Assembly: GCA_021775595.1 (NCBI GenBank)
Contig: JAJFHN010000066.1
Coordinates: 1 to 43,869, forward strand
Direction: 5' to 3'
Length of the DNA: 43,869 bases
DNA from: Hyphomicrobiales bacterium
Lineage (GTDB): Bacteria > Pseudomonadota > Alphaproteobacteria > Rhizobiales > Methyloligellaceae
Numbering within the stretch: position 1 is the stretch's first letter; every line of letters starts with the position of its first letter. The notes beneath the pieces are model-generated. The model was not told the origin of the DNA and did no database searches. It was given only the letters and a program-made list of their open reading frames with translations. Below are positions 25,661 to 33,998 of the stretch, piece by piece. The position numbers and the translations under genes are program-made.

Positions 25661-26971
25661 ATGGCCATTCGGCTTCGCCAATCCGCCCCCGACTTCGAAG
25701 ATCGTTTTGCCGCCCTGCTGGCCGCCAAGCGCGAGGTTGATCAAGATGTCGGCGCGCGCGTGGCCGACATCATTGCCGATGTGCGCGCACGCGGCGATGA
25801 GGCGCTGATCGCGCTTTCGAAGACCTTCGACAATGTGGATCTGGCTGCGATAGGTATCCGTGTCGAGGCGGACGAAATCGAGCGTGCTGCCGATCAAGCC
25901 GATGCCGAGACGCTTGAAGCGCTGAGCTTCGCGCGGGACCGCATCGCCAGCCATCACGCGCGTCAATTGCCTAAGGACGACCGCTACACCGATAGCACCG
26001 GCGTTGAGCTCGGCACCCGCTGGACGGCGATCCAGGCGGTTGGCATCTATGTGCCGGGTGGAACGGCGAGTTACCCAAGCTCGGTCTTGATGAACGCCGT
26101 GCCTGCGACCGTTGCCGGCGTTGGGCGGATCGCCATGGTCGTGCCGGCGCCCGAGGGTGAGATTGCGCCGTTGGTACTGGCCGCCGCAAAGCTGGCGGGC
26201 GTCACCGAAATCTATCGGCTTGGCGGCGCCCAAGCGGTTGCAGCCCTTGCCTATGGCACGAAGAGCGTGGCCGCGGTCGACAAGATTGTCGGGCCCGGAA
26301 ATGCTTATGTGGCGGCTGCCAAACGCCAGGTCTTCGGCGCGGTGGGCATCGATATGATCGCGGGCCCGTCCGAGGTGCTCGTCGTCGCCGATAGCGGAAA
26401 CAATCCCGACTGGCTGGCGGCCGACTTGCTGGCCCAGGCCGAACACGACGCCTCGTCGCAGTCGATTTTAATTACCGACGACAGGGAGCTTGCCGACGCG
26501 GTCGAAACGGCGGTCGGGCTGCAATTGGCTGAGCTGCCGCGCGGCGAAATAGCTGGAGCGAGCTGGCGCGACTATGGCGCCATCATCGAAGTCGATGCGC
26601 TGGACGCCGCACCGCCACTGATCGATCGGCTGGCGCCAGAGCATTTGGAATTGGCCATCGCCGAGCCCGAGGCCTTGCTGGAAGTCATCCACAATGCGGG
26701 CGCGATATTCCTCGGCGCGCACACGCCCGAGGTGATCGGTGATTATGTCGCGGGTTCAAATCATGTGCTTCCCACCGCACGCAGCGCGCGCTTTTCCTCC
26801 GGCCTCGGCGTGCTCGATTTTGTCAAACGCTCATCGCTGCTGCGGCTGGACGCCGAGGCGCTTGGCGCGCTGGCGCCGGCCGCCTTGAAGTTGGCGCGGG
26901 CCGAAGGGCTTGAAGCGCACGCCCGGTCTATCGAAATTCGCTTGAACCGCAGGGACCGCGAAGGGGCATGA
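25661..26971 (+). CDS. hisD: histidinol dehydrogenase
   Basis: The enzyme oxidises L-histidinol to histidine in two NAD+-dependent steps, the last reactions of the pathway. It is 436 residues long. The family blocks are [76 protein letters not shown] (with Zn/catalytic residues), APEHLELA (with the Glu-His base pair), and [13 protein letters not shown] near the end. The stop overlaps the UPF0262 start (ATGA at 26968-26971). Confidence 0.97.
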   Translation: MAIRLRQSAPDFEDRFAALLAAKREVDQDVGARVADIIADVRARGDEALIALSKTFDNVDLAAIGIRVEADEIERAADQADAETLEALSFARDRIASHHARQLPKDDRYTDSTGVELGTRWTAIQAVGIYVPGGTASYPSSVLMNAVPATVAGVGRIAMVVPAPEGEIAPLVLAAAKLAGVTEIYRLGGAQAVAALAYGTKSVAAVDKIVGPGNAYVAAAKRQVFGAVGIDMIAGPSEVLVVADSGNNPDWLAADLLAQAEHDASSQSILITDDRELADAVETAVGLQLAELPRGEIAGASWRDYGAIIEVDALDAAPPLIDRLAPEHLELAIAEPEALLEVIHNAGAIFLGAHTPEVIGDYVAGSNHVLPTARSARFSSGLGVLDFVKRSSLLRLDAEALGALAPAALKLARAEGLEAHARSIEIRLNRRDREGA

Positions 26972-27486
26972 GCGGGCGCGACGATCGGGGCGAGGGCGGC
27001 GGTGGTCAAGACGGCCAGAATCTGAACCGCCTGATCGAGCTGACGCTTGACGAAAACTCGATCGGCCGCAACACGCCCGATGTCGAGCATGAGCGGAAGG
27101 TGGCGATATTCGATTTGCTCGAGAACAACATCTTCGTGCTGGAAGGCCGCCCGCCCGGGCCCTATACGCTGCATCTCTCGATCACCGACAACAGGCTGGT
27201 GTTTGCCGTTGGCGATGCCGGTCGCGAGCCGATGATGAGCCATTTGCTGTCGCTCTCGCCGTTCCGCCGTCTGGTGAAAGACTATTTCATCATGGTCGAG
27301 AGCTATCACGAGGCGATCAAAACGGCGCCGCCCTCGCGGATCGAAGCGATCGACATGGGGCGGCGTGGCATACACGACGAGGGCAGCCAGCTTTTGATGG
27401 AGCGGCTCAGCGGCAAAATAACGGTCGATTTCGACACCGCGCGACGGTTGTTCACGCTGATCTGCGCCCTGCATTGGAAGGGCTAG
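26968..27486 (+). CDS. UPF0262 family protein
   Basis: This 172-residue protein matches UPF0262: [67 protein letters not shown] and [13 protein letters not shown]. Function is unknown; the family is conserved between hisD and a phosphatase gene in alphaproteobacteria. About 20 Gly/Asp-rich residues precede the conserved core. Translation is probably coupled to hisD. Confidence 0.95.
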   Translation: MSGRDDRGEGGGGQDGQNLNRLIELTLDENSIGRNTPDVEHERKVAIFDLLENNIFVLEGRPPGPYTLHLSITDNRLVFAVGDAGREPMMSHLLSLSPFRRLVKDYFIMVESYHEAIKTAPPSRIEAIDMGRRGIHDEGSQLLMERLSGKITVDFDTARRLFTLICALHWKG

Positions 27487-27490
27487 GGTG

Positions 27491-27943
27491 ATGGGTCCGG
27501 CAGACGAGTTGCCCGGTGCGGTGCTGTTTGCCTGCACGCTCAATTCGGTGCGCTCGCCGATGGCAGCGGCCATTCTGCGCCACCTCTCGGCCAATCAGGT
27601 CTATACCATTTCGGCGGGCGCGCGGCGCGGCGAAACGGACGCTTTTGCCGCTGCGGCGATGGACGAGATCGGCATCGACATTTCCGGCCATGTACCGATC
27701 GCCATTTCCGAGCTGCACGACACATCGTTCGACTTGATCATCACGCTCTCACCCGAAGCCCATCATCAGGCGCTCGAATTGACGCGCACGCTGGCTGTGC
27801 CCGTCGAGTTCTGGCCCACGCCCGATCCCACGGCGACAGGCGGCAAACGCGAACAGATATTGGATGCTTATCGCGCTTGCCGCGACCAGCTGTTTGAGCG
27901 CATCAAAACCCGCTTTGCGCTCGGTGCCGGCGCCAGTGTTTAG
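27491..27943 (+). CDS. low-molecular-weight phosphatase family protein
   Basis: This 150-residue LMW protein-tyrosine-phosphatase-fold protein has the CX5R(S) loop in FACTLNSVRSPMA (Cys15, Arg21). The usual C-terminal acid is found in WPTPDPTATGG. It could dephosphorylate proteins or belong to the arsenate-reductase-like branch; no other arsenic gene supports the latter. Either GTG 27488 or ATG 27491 can be the start; AAGGG lies at a suitable distance from both. It starts within 5 bases of the UPF0262 stop. Confidence 0.9.
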   Translation: MGPADELPGAVLFACTLNSVRSPMAAAILRHLSANQVYTISAGARRGETDAFAAAAMDEIGIDISGHVPIAISELHDTSFDLIITLSPEAHHQALELTRTLAVPVEFWPTPDPTATGGKREQILDAYRACRDQLFERIKTRFALGAGASV

Positions 27944-28094
27944 GTTCGGTGCTTCGAAGCGCTGCCACTTGATTTTGACCGCGCGCGCCCTCATTCTCGG
28001 CACCACGCTGCAACCATGGGCGCCAAACGCCATAAGATGTGCCAATCGAGATTGCCGGAAGGCAGGCACTGAGGCTTGGCTGAATTGACACGCT

Positions 28095-28835
28095 ATGACG
28101 CCACCAAGCGACGCATCATCCACCACCAGCAATAGAGGCCGGCTTGCCGGACTTTCTGACCGCTTGAAAGGCATGGGCGATGAGCGGTCACAGGCCGATA
28201 CGTCGACGCGCCACAAGCTTGTACTGGCGAGCGGTTCGCCGCGCCGCTTGGCGCTGTTGCAGCAGGTCGCCGTCGACCCCGACGGCTTGTTGCCGGCCAG
28301 CATCGACGAGACGCCGAAAAAGGGCGAGGTGCCCCGTGCGCTGGTGCGCCGGCTAGCGCGCGCCAAGGCCGAGACGGCGGCCTCGCGGTTGGCGGGCGAT
28401 AAGGAACTTGGCCATGCCTATATCCTGGCGGCCGATACGGTTGTCGCGGTGGGGCGCAGAGTGCTGGCCAAGACGTCGTTCGTGGACGAGGCGGCCGCCG
28501 CGCTGCAGATTCTTTCGGGCCGTTCGCACCGCGTCTTAACCGGTGTTTGCCTGGCGACGCCCGAGCGGCAATACCGCATGCGCATCGTCGAAACGAGGGT
28601 TCGCTTCAAGCGTTTGTCGCGCGAGGAGATCGACGCCTATTTGGGGTCGGGCGAATGGCGCGGCAAAGCCGGCGGCTACGCCATTCAAGGGGTGGCGAGC
28701 GCCTTCGTCACCAAGCTGGTCGGATCCTATTCGAATGTCGTTGGCTTGCCGCTCACCGAGGTCGTGGCGATGCTGAATGGCGAAGGATTTCCGCTCTATT
28801 TCCGATGGCTCAACAAGGCGGAGGCCGCGCTGTGA
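28095..28835 (+). CDS. maf: Maf family nucleotide pyrophosphatase
   Basis: Maf proteins hydrolyse non-canonical or canonical nucleoside triphosphates to monophosphates and can influence septation. The 246-residue frame includes [14 protein letters not shown] (substrate-binding SGSPRR), [15 protein letters not shown] (catalytic Asp), [11 protein letters not shown], and [13 protein letters not shown] before [11 protein letters not shown]. About 40 residues precede the conserved start. ATG 28173, after GAAAGG, would give a more typical N-terminus and may be the true start. The gene overlaps yacG by 4 bases. Confidence 0.92.
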   Translation: MTPPSDASSTTSNRGRLAGLSDRLKGMGDERSQADTSTRHKLVLASGSPRRLALLQQVAVDPDGLLPASIDETPKKGEVPRALVRRLARAKAETAASRLAGDKELGHAYILAADTVVAVGRRVLAKTSFVDEAAAALQILSGRSHRVLTGVCLATPERQYRMRIVETRVRFKRLSREEIDAYLGSGEWRGKAGGYAIQGVASAFVTKLVGSYSNVVGLPLTEVVAMLNGEGFPLYFRWLNKAEAAL

Positions 28836-29047
28836 AACCTGTCGAAAAATCCAATGGCGGCGCGCCTGGTCCGCGCAAGGGCGAGGGCCGCTCGTGTCCC
28901 GTTTGCGGCAAGCAGGCCGCGGCTGATATTCGGCCGTTTTGCTCGCGCCGCTGCGCCGATGTGGATCTGTCGCGTTGGCTAAGCGATGTCTATGTTATCG
29001 AGGGGCCGCCGCTGGCTGCAGAGCGCGGCGAAGAGGACGAATTCTAG
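28832..29047 (+). CDS. yacG: DNA gyrase inhibitor YacG (zinc-binding)
   Basis: This 71-residue protein has the YacG zinc site, CPVCGK (residues about 24-29) and [17 protein letters not shown]. The family binds GyrB and blocks its ATPase and DNA binding in E. coli. The N-terminal 20 residues and the acidic tail RGEEDEF are less conserved. The GTG start overlaps the maf stop (GTGA), so longer frames reading into maf are rejected. It ends 120 bases before tRNA-Phe. Confidence 0.95.
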   Translation: MKPVEKSNGGAPGPRKGEGRSCPVCGKQAAADIRPFCSRRCADVDLSRWLSDVYVIEGPPLAAERGEEDEF

Positions 29048-29167
29048 GACCCCTGTCGACTCGACAGGTAATGAGGGATTGCCTATAAGCCCGTTGCCTT
29101 ATCCGGCCCAATTCGCCGCCAAGCCGTACCGGCCGGGCGCCGATATTCGGGCCCGGAGCCGTGGTAG

Positions 29168-29243
<76 letters not shown>

Positions 29244-29357
29244 CTCTCCTTTCAACCGACCGACCGGAGCATCGCTGGCGCCAATCGAGCGGGTTCTGGA
29301 CAATCCAAGCTGTGCCGTGCCGAGCGCAGAGAAGTTGCAAACACTTACAAAAAACGC

Positions 29358-29825
29358 TTAAGCCAGCGCCAGATAGCACTCAGTCAGAAGCTCGTCCTCG
29401 GGCGTCTTGCTGGGATCATTCATGTAGAACTCCCAGCCGGGCACGCCTGCTTGCAAGCTGTTTTCCTTCAGGTGCTGCATCATCAGCCCGTAGTCGTCGC
29501 GCAGCGTGGAATATGAACCTTTGTGAACGAAGTGAAGCGCCCGGCCAGCAGGGGTCACATCAGACTTCACCTCGTCGCCGGCCTTGGTCATGTCCTCGCG
29601 GGCAACGGTGAAGCCTGAGCGGAATGTCATCGCGTCGGAATCATAGGTGTAATAGACCGAAAGCGCCGATCCGGCCGGTTTGATCGCGGCAGCCTGCATA
29701 AAGCCCCAGACCTGCTGAAACGCCGATCCCATTTCTTTCGAAATGTCCGCCGGATCCATCGAGCATGTGCGCTCGACGAAAAGATATGGGGTTTCCGCAA
29801 CATCGATGATCTTGAAGTCAGGCAT
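29358..29825 (-). CDS. GyrI-like / AraC effector-binding domain protein
   Basis: This 155-residue stand-alone effector-binding (SHS2-duplicate, Rob/SbmC-type) protein has FKIIDVAETPYLFVERTCSM at the start and GSALSVYYTYDSD in the middle. The second half-repeat follows, with GRALHFVHKGSYSTLRDDYG. The C-terminal part reads WEFYMNDPSKTPEDELLTE, where the Glu ligand of small-molecule binding is typical. It lacks a DNA-binding domain, so it may bind a metabolite or drug directly. GGGAGGAA five bases upstream strongly supports ATG 29825. Confidence 0.9.
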   Translation of the reverse strand: MPDFKIIDVAETPYLFVERTCSMDPADISKEMGSAFQQVWGFMQAAAIKPAGSALSVYYTYDSDAMTFRSGFTVAREDMTKAGDEVKSDVTPAGRALHFVHKGSYSTLRDDYGLMMQHLKENSLQAGVPGWEFYMNDPSKTPEDELLTECYLALA

Positions 29826-29983
29826 CGGTTCCTCCCTATACGGTCACTGGCGGCAAGGCAGATAACGGATTGCGAACAACCCACCACGGCTTGCCTCAAC
29901 AAAGACGCAGATACGCTCGCAGACACAAAGCATGCGCCTATGGCAGAAAAATAACCGATGATGGTGAGGGACCGTTGGGTTCC

Positions 29984-30988
29984 TTAGGCCAATTTGTCGA
30001 AGGACTCGACGAATTTGAGGCGAATCTTCTTGGTGACGATGTGGGCCCAATGGTCCTGCAGGTTCCACGAATAGAGCGGAATGTATTTCAGGATGTGCTG
30101 GTGGGACACCGGCCTGTCGAACAGGCTGTCCAAGATGTAGGTCTTGCCGTCCAAATTCACGCTGACGATCGCGTGCAGCACGCGACGCTTGCTGTCGCGA
30201 ACGACCGCCAGACGAAGCTGCTCGTTGGTGAAGCCCAATTCGAGCAGGCTGAAGAACTTCAAGATCGCATAGTCCTCGCAGTCGCCCGAGGTCTGCAGCA
30301 GCTCAGCTGGATTCGACCAATGATCGGCCTTGCCGAAGGCCTTCTTGTCGTCCGAGTAGGCCACCAGATGGTTGACGAAGCGGTTGAGCTGCTTGAGTTG
30401 CGCCAATTTGTCCTGGCCCTTGAGACTTGAGAGCTTTGTGCGCCATTCGCCGATCTTTTTCGGGCACAGCTCGGATGTGGCGTCCGTACAAAATTCATAG
30501 AGGGCGCGTTCGCCTTCGACGCGCTCGCGGACCGACTGCCAATCCTTTGAAAACTTGTGGCTGGAAACCTTGAATTCCATCGAGCCCAGCACGCCAAAGC
30601 GCGGTTCGCTGGGAAGCGCCGGCTGCGCGCTCGGCTTTTTGGGCTGCAGCAGGTTCTGCAGGTTGACGGCGCGGGTCTGCGACGCCTGGGGCGCGAACTG
30701 CGGCAATTGGGCCGGGGCGACGGGGCTCACACGAGCTTGCTCGTACTTGGCCTGTGCGCCATCCAGCGCGCCCAGCATCGATGCGGCTGCAAATATGAGC
30801 GCGGAAGCGAAAGTCGCTGGCGCGCGCAGGCCGAGCGTGAAAGTGGGAAGATGGTGGCGAACGGTGTGATTGAACCTGGCGCAAGCGGCTATGCCCGCTC
30901 GCCAAACGGAATCGTCGCGCCGATCAGCGCTCGCGCAACGCCTCTTGCTGCGCTTTGACAATAGGTTTGAGAAGGTAGTCAAGGACAC
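29984..30988 (-). CDS. transglutaminase-like cysteine protease (BTLCP, LapG type)
   Basis: This protein of up to 334 residues has an N-terminal hydrophobic export segment (ATFASALIFAAASMLGALDGAQA, about residues 57-79) and a BTLCP domain in the last 200 residues. The catalytic triad is visible as LLQTSGDCEDYAILKFF (Cys), RRVLHAIVSV (His) and YILDSLFD (Asp). In LapG-type enzymes this periplasmic protease cuts the N-terminus of a giant type I-secreted adhesin to release it from the surface, under c-di-GMP control through LapD. A giant RTX protein and HlyD adaptor in the same locus support that role. The start is unsure: GTG 30988 lies within hlyD and gives an unusually long n-region. No ATG precedes the export segment; TTG 30961 is an alternative. 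Confidence 0.88.
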   Translation of the reverse strand: MSLTTFSNLLSKRSKRRCASADRRDDSVWRAGIAACARFNHTVRHHLPTFTLGLRAPATFASALIFAAASMLGALDGAQAKYEQARVSPVAPAQLPQFAPQASQTRAVNLQNLLQPKKPSAQPALPSEPRFGVLGSMEFKVSSHKFSKDWQSVRERVEGERALYEFCTDATSELCPKKIGEWRTKLSSLKGQDKLAQLKQLNRFVNHLVAYSDDKKAFGKADHWSNPAELLQTSGDCEDYAILKFFSLLELGFTNEQLRLAVVRDSKRRVLHAIVSVNLDGKTYILDSLFDRPVSHQHILKYIPLYSWNLQDHWAHIVTKKIRLKFVESFDKLA

Positions 30989-32519
30989 TCTTTTCCCCTG
31001 TTATTATGTCGACTGTCGCGACCATTCCGGGGATAATAGGCAGAGACTCATTGCCCTTGCGTAAAGAAGACTGATTAGTTTTCACAGTAACCAAGTAGTA
31101 ACTCTCTTTTGTAGCGTCATCTACGATACTATCAGACGATATTACTTCAACTTTTCCGTCTAATCCGCCATAAATAGTAAAATCATAAGCAGAGACTTTA
31201 ACCAAGGCTGGCAAACCCGGTCTAATGAATGCTATGTCCTTAGGCTGAACTCTTACTTCAACAAAGAGATTATCTTCCATTGGAGTAATTTCGACCATAG
31301 ATTCTCCGGCGCGCACTACGCCACCTATGGTATTCACGTGTAGTTTGTTGACGATACCATCGACAGGAGAGCGAATATCGGCGCGATTCACTCGATCTGT
31401 TGCTGCCGTTAAGGACTGTTCTACAATCGCCAGCTCCGCGAGTTTAGTATTGAGCTCGGTATGAGCAGTCTGACGGAAGCTCAGAACCTGCTCTTGCAGC
31501 ATCCTCTTCGCCTCTTTAACAGCTGATTCAGCACCCGCGATGGATTTGCGCGTTGCCTCCAATTGGCGCGACAAATCGGACTTTTGTTGCTCCACCTCCA
31601 GCACCCGCGTCACCGACAGGGCGCCTTTTTGTTCCGCCTGGGCGAAGCGGTCGTGCCGCTGGGTGGCGATGTCCAATGAGCGGGCGAAACCGGTTTCATC
31701 GGCGCGCATTCGCGCAAGCTCTTGAGTGCGCTGTTCGAGGCGCTCCTTCAAGACGTTTTGCTGATTGGCGAGACTCGACTTGCGGATCTGGAACAGGCCT
31801 TTTTCGTTTTCGACGATCTGAGGCGCACGCTCGGTGAGCTTTTTGGGAAATTCGATGGTGTCAGCGCGCGATCCTTCCTCGCCGCTTTCGAACTTCAAGC
31901 GGGCGATCTGAGCCTTGAGGCTCAGCTCCTTTGCGTTGAGTTCGCCCAGATCGGACGAAAAACCGGTGTCGTCGATCCGCAGCAGGACTTGATCCTTTGT
32001 GACCTTCTCGCCCTCCTTGACCAACAGGGCTTTGACGATGCCGCCTTCAAGGCTCTGGATCAGCTGGGCTTTGGACGATGGAATCACCCGACCCTCGCCA
32101 CGCGTTACCTCTTCAAGGTCGGCGAAATAAGCCCAGCCGATGAGCAAAAACACCAGGGCGAACATGATCGCGACGAAGCCGAACGTGCGCTGGGAGGGCG
32201 CATCGCGAAGTGCGGCCTCAGCATCGCGGGCGTAAAAAAGCTCTTCACGTTCTTGGTCGGTGATGGCCCAGCCTTGCGGCGTGGGCACCGGCGCGTCTCC
32301 TGCGTCTTCGCCTTGCTGCTGCGGCGCGGCGGCCGGTTCAGGCGACAGCACGGCGCTTTGCCATTTTTCCGGCAAAACGCGCTGCGCCAAGGAGCGGAAG
32401 GCGGAAGACGTGCGCCACCAGATGTAGCGCCAGCCCAGCCGCATGTCGGCCGCAATCTGCGACCACGGAAAGTCGCTCAATTTCGCCTTAGCGGGCGTAT
32501 CTTGTTCGCCGTCGCTCAC
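30924..32519 (-). CDS. HlyD family type I secretion periplasmic adaptor
   Basis: This 531-residue membrane fusion protein links an inner-membrane ABC exporter to an outer-membrane channel. A cytoplasmic N-terminal region of about 110 residues, longer than in HlyD itself, precedes one membrane helix (residues about 113-132, FGFVAIMFALVFLLIGWAYF). A lipoyl half-motif (IQSLEGGIVKALLVKEGEKV), a long coiled-coil hairpin (about 200-380), the second half-motif (DIRSPVDGIVNKLHVNTIGG) and a beta-barrel ending in IPGMVATVDIITGEKSVLDYLL follow. The start is GTG with TGGAG upstream. No ABC or TolC gene is in the window. The 3' third of the gene is strikingly AT-rich compared with its 5' part. Confidence 0.95.
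   Translation of the reverse strand: MSDGEQDTPAKAKLSDFPWSQIAADMRLGWRYIWWRTSSAFRSLAQRVLPEKWQSAVLSPEPAAAPQQQGEDAGDAPVPTPQGWAITDQEREELFYARDAEAALRDAPSQRTFGFVAIMFALVFLLIGWAYFADLEEVTRGEGRVIPSSKAQLIQSLEGGIVKALLVKEGEKVTKDQVLLRIDDTGFSSDLGELNAKELSLKAQIARLKFESGEEGSRADTIEFPKKLTERAPQIVENEKGLFQIRKSSLANQQNVLKERLEQRTQELARMRADETGFARSLDIATQRHDRFAQAEQKGALSVTRVLEVEQQKSDLSRQLEATRKSIAGAESAVKEAKRMLQEQVLSFRQTAHTELNTKLAELAIVEQSLTAATDRVNRADIRSPVDGIVNKLHVNTIGGVVRAGESMVEITPMEDNLFVEVRVQPKDIAFIRPGLPALVKVSAYDFTIYGGLDGKVEVISSDSIVDDATKESYYLVTVKTNQSSLRKGNESLPIIPGMVATVDIITGEKSVLDYLLKPIVKAQQEALRER
30960..31540. other. AT-rich patch inside hlyD
   Basis: I count 23/60 G+C in 31081-31140 and 19/60 in 31141-31200, against 39/60 in 31621-31680 of the same gene. 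The change is abrupt near 31510-31550 and again near 30960. The patch encodes about residues 327-520 of HlyD, and the protein stays canonical throughout. Confidence 0.7.
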
Positions 32520-32723
32520 CTAATACTCCAGGCAGTGGTTTGCCTCAGCCATTGGGCGCGAAGCCTATCATGGCCGCCATTGTGACCGTATATGGCAACG
32601 CCATGGATGGTTTACGAGCGCTTTTGGCCGATCGGAACGACCCAGCGCACCAAGCGGCCACGTGCACGCGAACGCATTGAAAAAAATTGCGATGTGACGA
32701 TTTTAGTGCTCAGCGTACGCGCC

Positions 32724-33131
32724 TCAGTGGCGCTTGTAATACACCATCCGCTCGTGGAAGCACTCGCACTTTTGCAGCGTTTCCCAATCCAATTCCGCCC
32801 CGAACGTGTGGTGCCATTTCTTCAGATAGCCCAACGCCTTGGCGCAATTGATCTTGGCCTGGTTGGCCCAGAGATAGAGCGGATCGATGCGGTGGGCGAC
32901 ACCGCCAACGCGGTAGACGGCCTTGGGCGAACGCGAGACCTCGACGGCATCATGGTAGCGCCATTCCACTTCCGACATCAGAGCCCGGCGCTCGCGGCGG
33001 CTATAGGCGACCAGTTCGTCGGCTTGTTCGTAGTAACGGCAATAGGGCGTTGAGGAGTACATGCCGCCGGCCAGTACAGGCGTGCCGGCCGCCAAAAGCG
33101 CCGCAAAACAGAGAAAAAACAGCTTTTTCAT
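32724..33131 (-). CDS. small exported Cys-containing protein of unknown function
   Basis: This 135-residue product starts with a signal peptide (MKKLFFLCFAALLAAGTPVLA, cut near residue 21). The mature part has four Cys in a spread pattern (TPYCRYYEQ, AKINCAKAL and KCECFHERM), many aromatic and basic residues and an IDPLYLWANQ segment. I do not recognise the family. ATG 33131 is chosen for the signal peptide; the longer frame upstream is Trp/Gly-rich and unlikely. Its position in the secretion locus, same strand as hlyD and the adhesin, suggests an accessory periplasmic role, but this is inference. Confidence 0.72.
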   Translation of the reverse strand: MKKLFFLCFAALLAAGTPVLAGGMYSSTPYCRYYEQADELVAYSRRERRALMSEVEWRYHDAVEVSRSPKAVYRVGGVAHRIDPLYLWANQAKINCAKALGYLKKWHHTFGAELDWETLQKCECFHERMVYYKRH

Positions 33132-33284
33132 ATCTGTCCACCAGCCAACGCCGTGCCAACAGTTCATGCCGGTACGGGACCACTCAGCGACGAGAAGTCC
33201 GCCACTTGGGCCAAGTGTCCCACCCCAGCCAAGGCCGTACAAGGGATCGGGCCGCTGGAGGGCGCAAAACCTTACAAAGTGTGG

Positions 33285-33827
33285 TCAGATTGTCACAGGC
33301 GGCTCGTCCGAACCGTCGTCGATGACGACGGTCAAGTGGTCGAGCGATCCGCCGAAATCGAATTCGGCCGCATCGTCAGACTCGGCCAGCGTTTGATCCC
33401 CTTCGGGCCGGCCAAATTCGGCCGCATCGTCCCCGGATTCGCCCAGGGCGGCGAAGTCCAACAGGCCATCGAGTTCGATCTCGTCGCCCGCGATCAATTC
33501 GTGATTGGCGATCAAATCGCTCGCCGAGAGATCGGTCCGCACGAAGACATCGACCACCTCGTCGCCCGCCTGCGCGCCGTAATCGATGAGCCAGCCTTCG
33601 TCATCGGCCAGGAATGGCGATGACTCCGAACCAGCGGCGTCCATGACCGCGCCGGGGCCGAGAGCCAGATCGGCGAGGCTTGATGGCGCGTTCTCAACGA
33701 TGAGAACCGTTTCTGATGTGGGGTGCGAATTTTCGACCTGCTCGACGGTGCCATCCAAGCGTACCCTGAACAATTCAACATTGTCCTGGGTGTCGTCGAC
33801 CGAGAAATAGAGCTTCTGATCGGACAC
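33285..33827 (-). CDS. acidic protein, putative type I secretion co-substrate
   Basis: This 180-residue, very acidic protein has few Cys or Lys. It opens with QKLYFSVDDTQDNVELFRVR, a pattern like the beta-propeller-type repeats of secreted proteins. The region FVRTDLSASDLIANHELIAG then IELDGLLDF resembles the segment just after the RTX block of the giant neighbour (LANLDASDLIADYEFNADVI then DLTALFD). Both proteins end in a beta-strand followed by an acidic Gly/Asp tail (HLTVVIDDGSDEP here, VSVVVDDGGGNDG in the giant). It therefore probably carries the same type I C-terminal export signal. The start is GTG 33827, with GAGG upstream. No RTX nonapeptides are present. Confidence 0.75.
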   Translation of the reverse strand: MSDQKLYFSVDDTQDNVELFRVRLDGTVEQVENSHPTSETVLIVENAPSSLADLALGPGAVMDAAGSESSPFLADDEGWLIDYGAQAGDEVVDVFVRTDLSASDLIANHELIAGDEIELDGLLDFAALGESGDDAAEFGRPEGDQTLAESDDAAEFDFGGSLDHLTVVIDDGSDEPPVTI

Positions 33828-33916
33828 GCGATCGCCTCATCCAAGCAGCGGCCCGGTTCGGGCCGAATCCCTTGCATAGAAGTGTCGCTCTGCCCGCATA
33901 AATTGTAAAGCAAAAC

Positions 33917-33931
33917 TACGCAAATAGCGTA
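33917..33931. promoter_or_regulatory. small palindrome upstream of the acidic co-substrate gene
   Basis: TACGC-AAATA-GCGTA lies 90 bases upstream of the GTG at 33827, in the 171-base gap after the giant gene. It may be an operator or a short hairpin; no matching regulator is seen. Confidence 0.3.
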
Positions 33932-33998
33932 ATCGACGCCATGCGAGCTGGGACCCGGCGCGTGGAGCGCTGTAGGAGACGTTGACTTCGGCTGGTCG

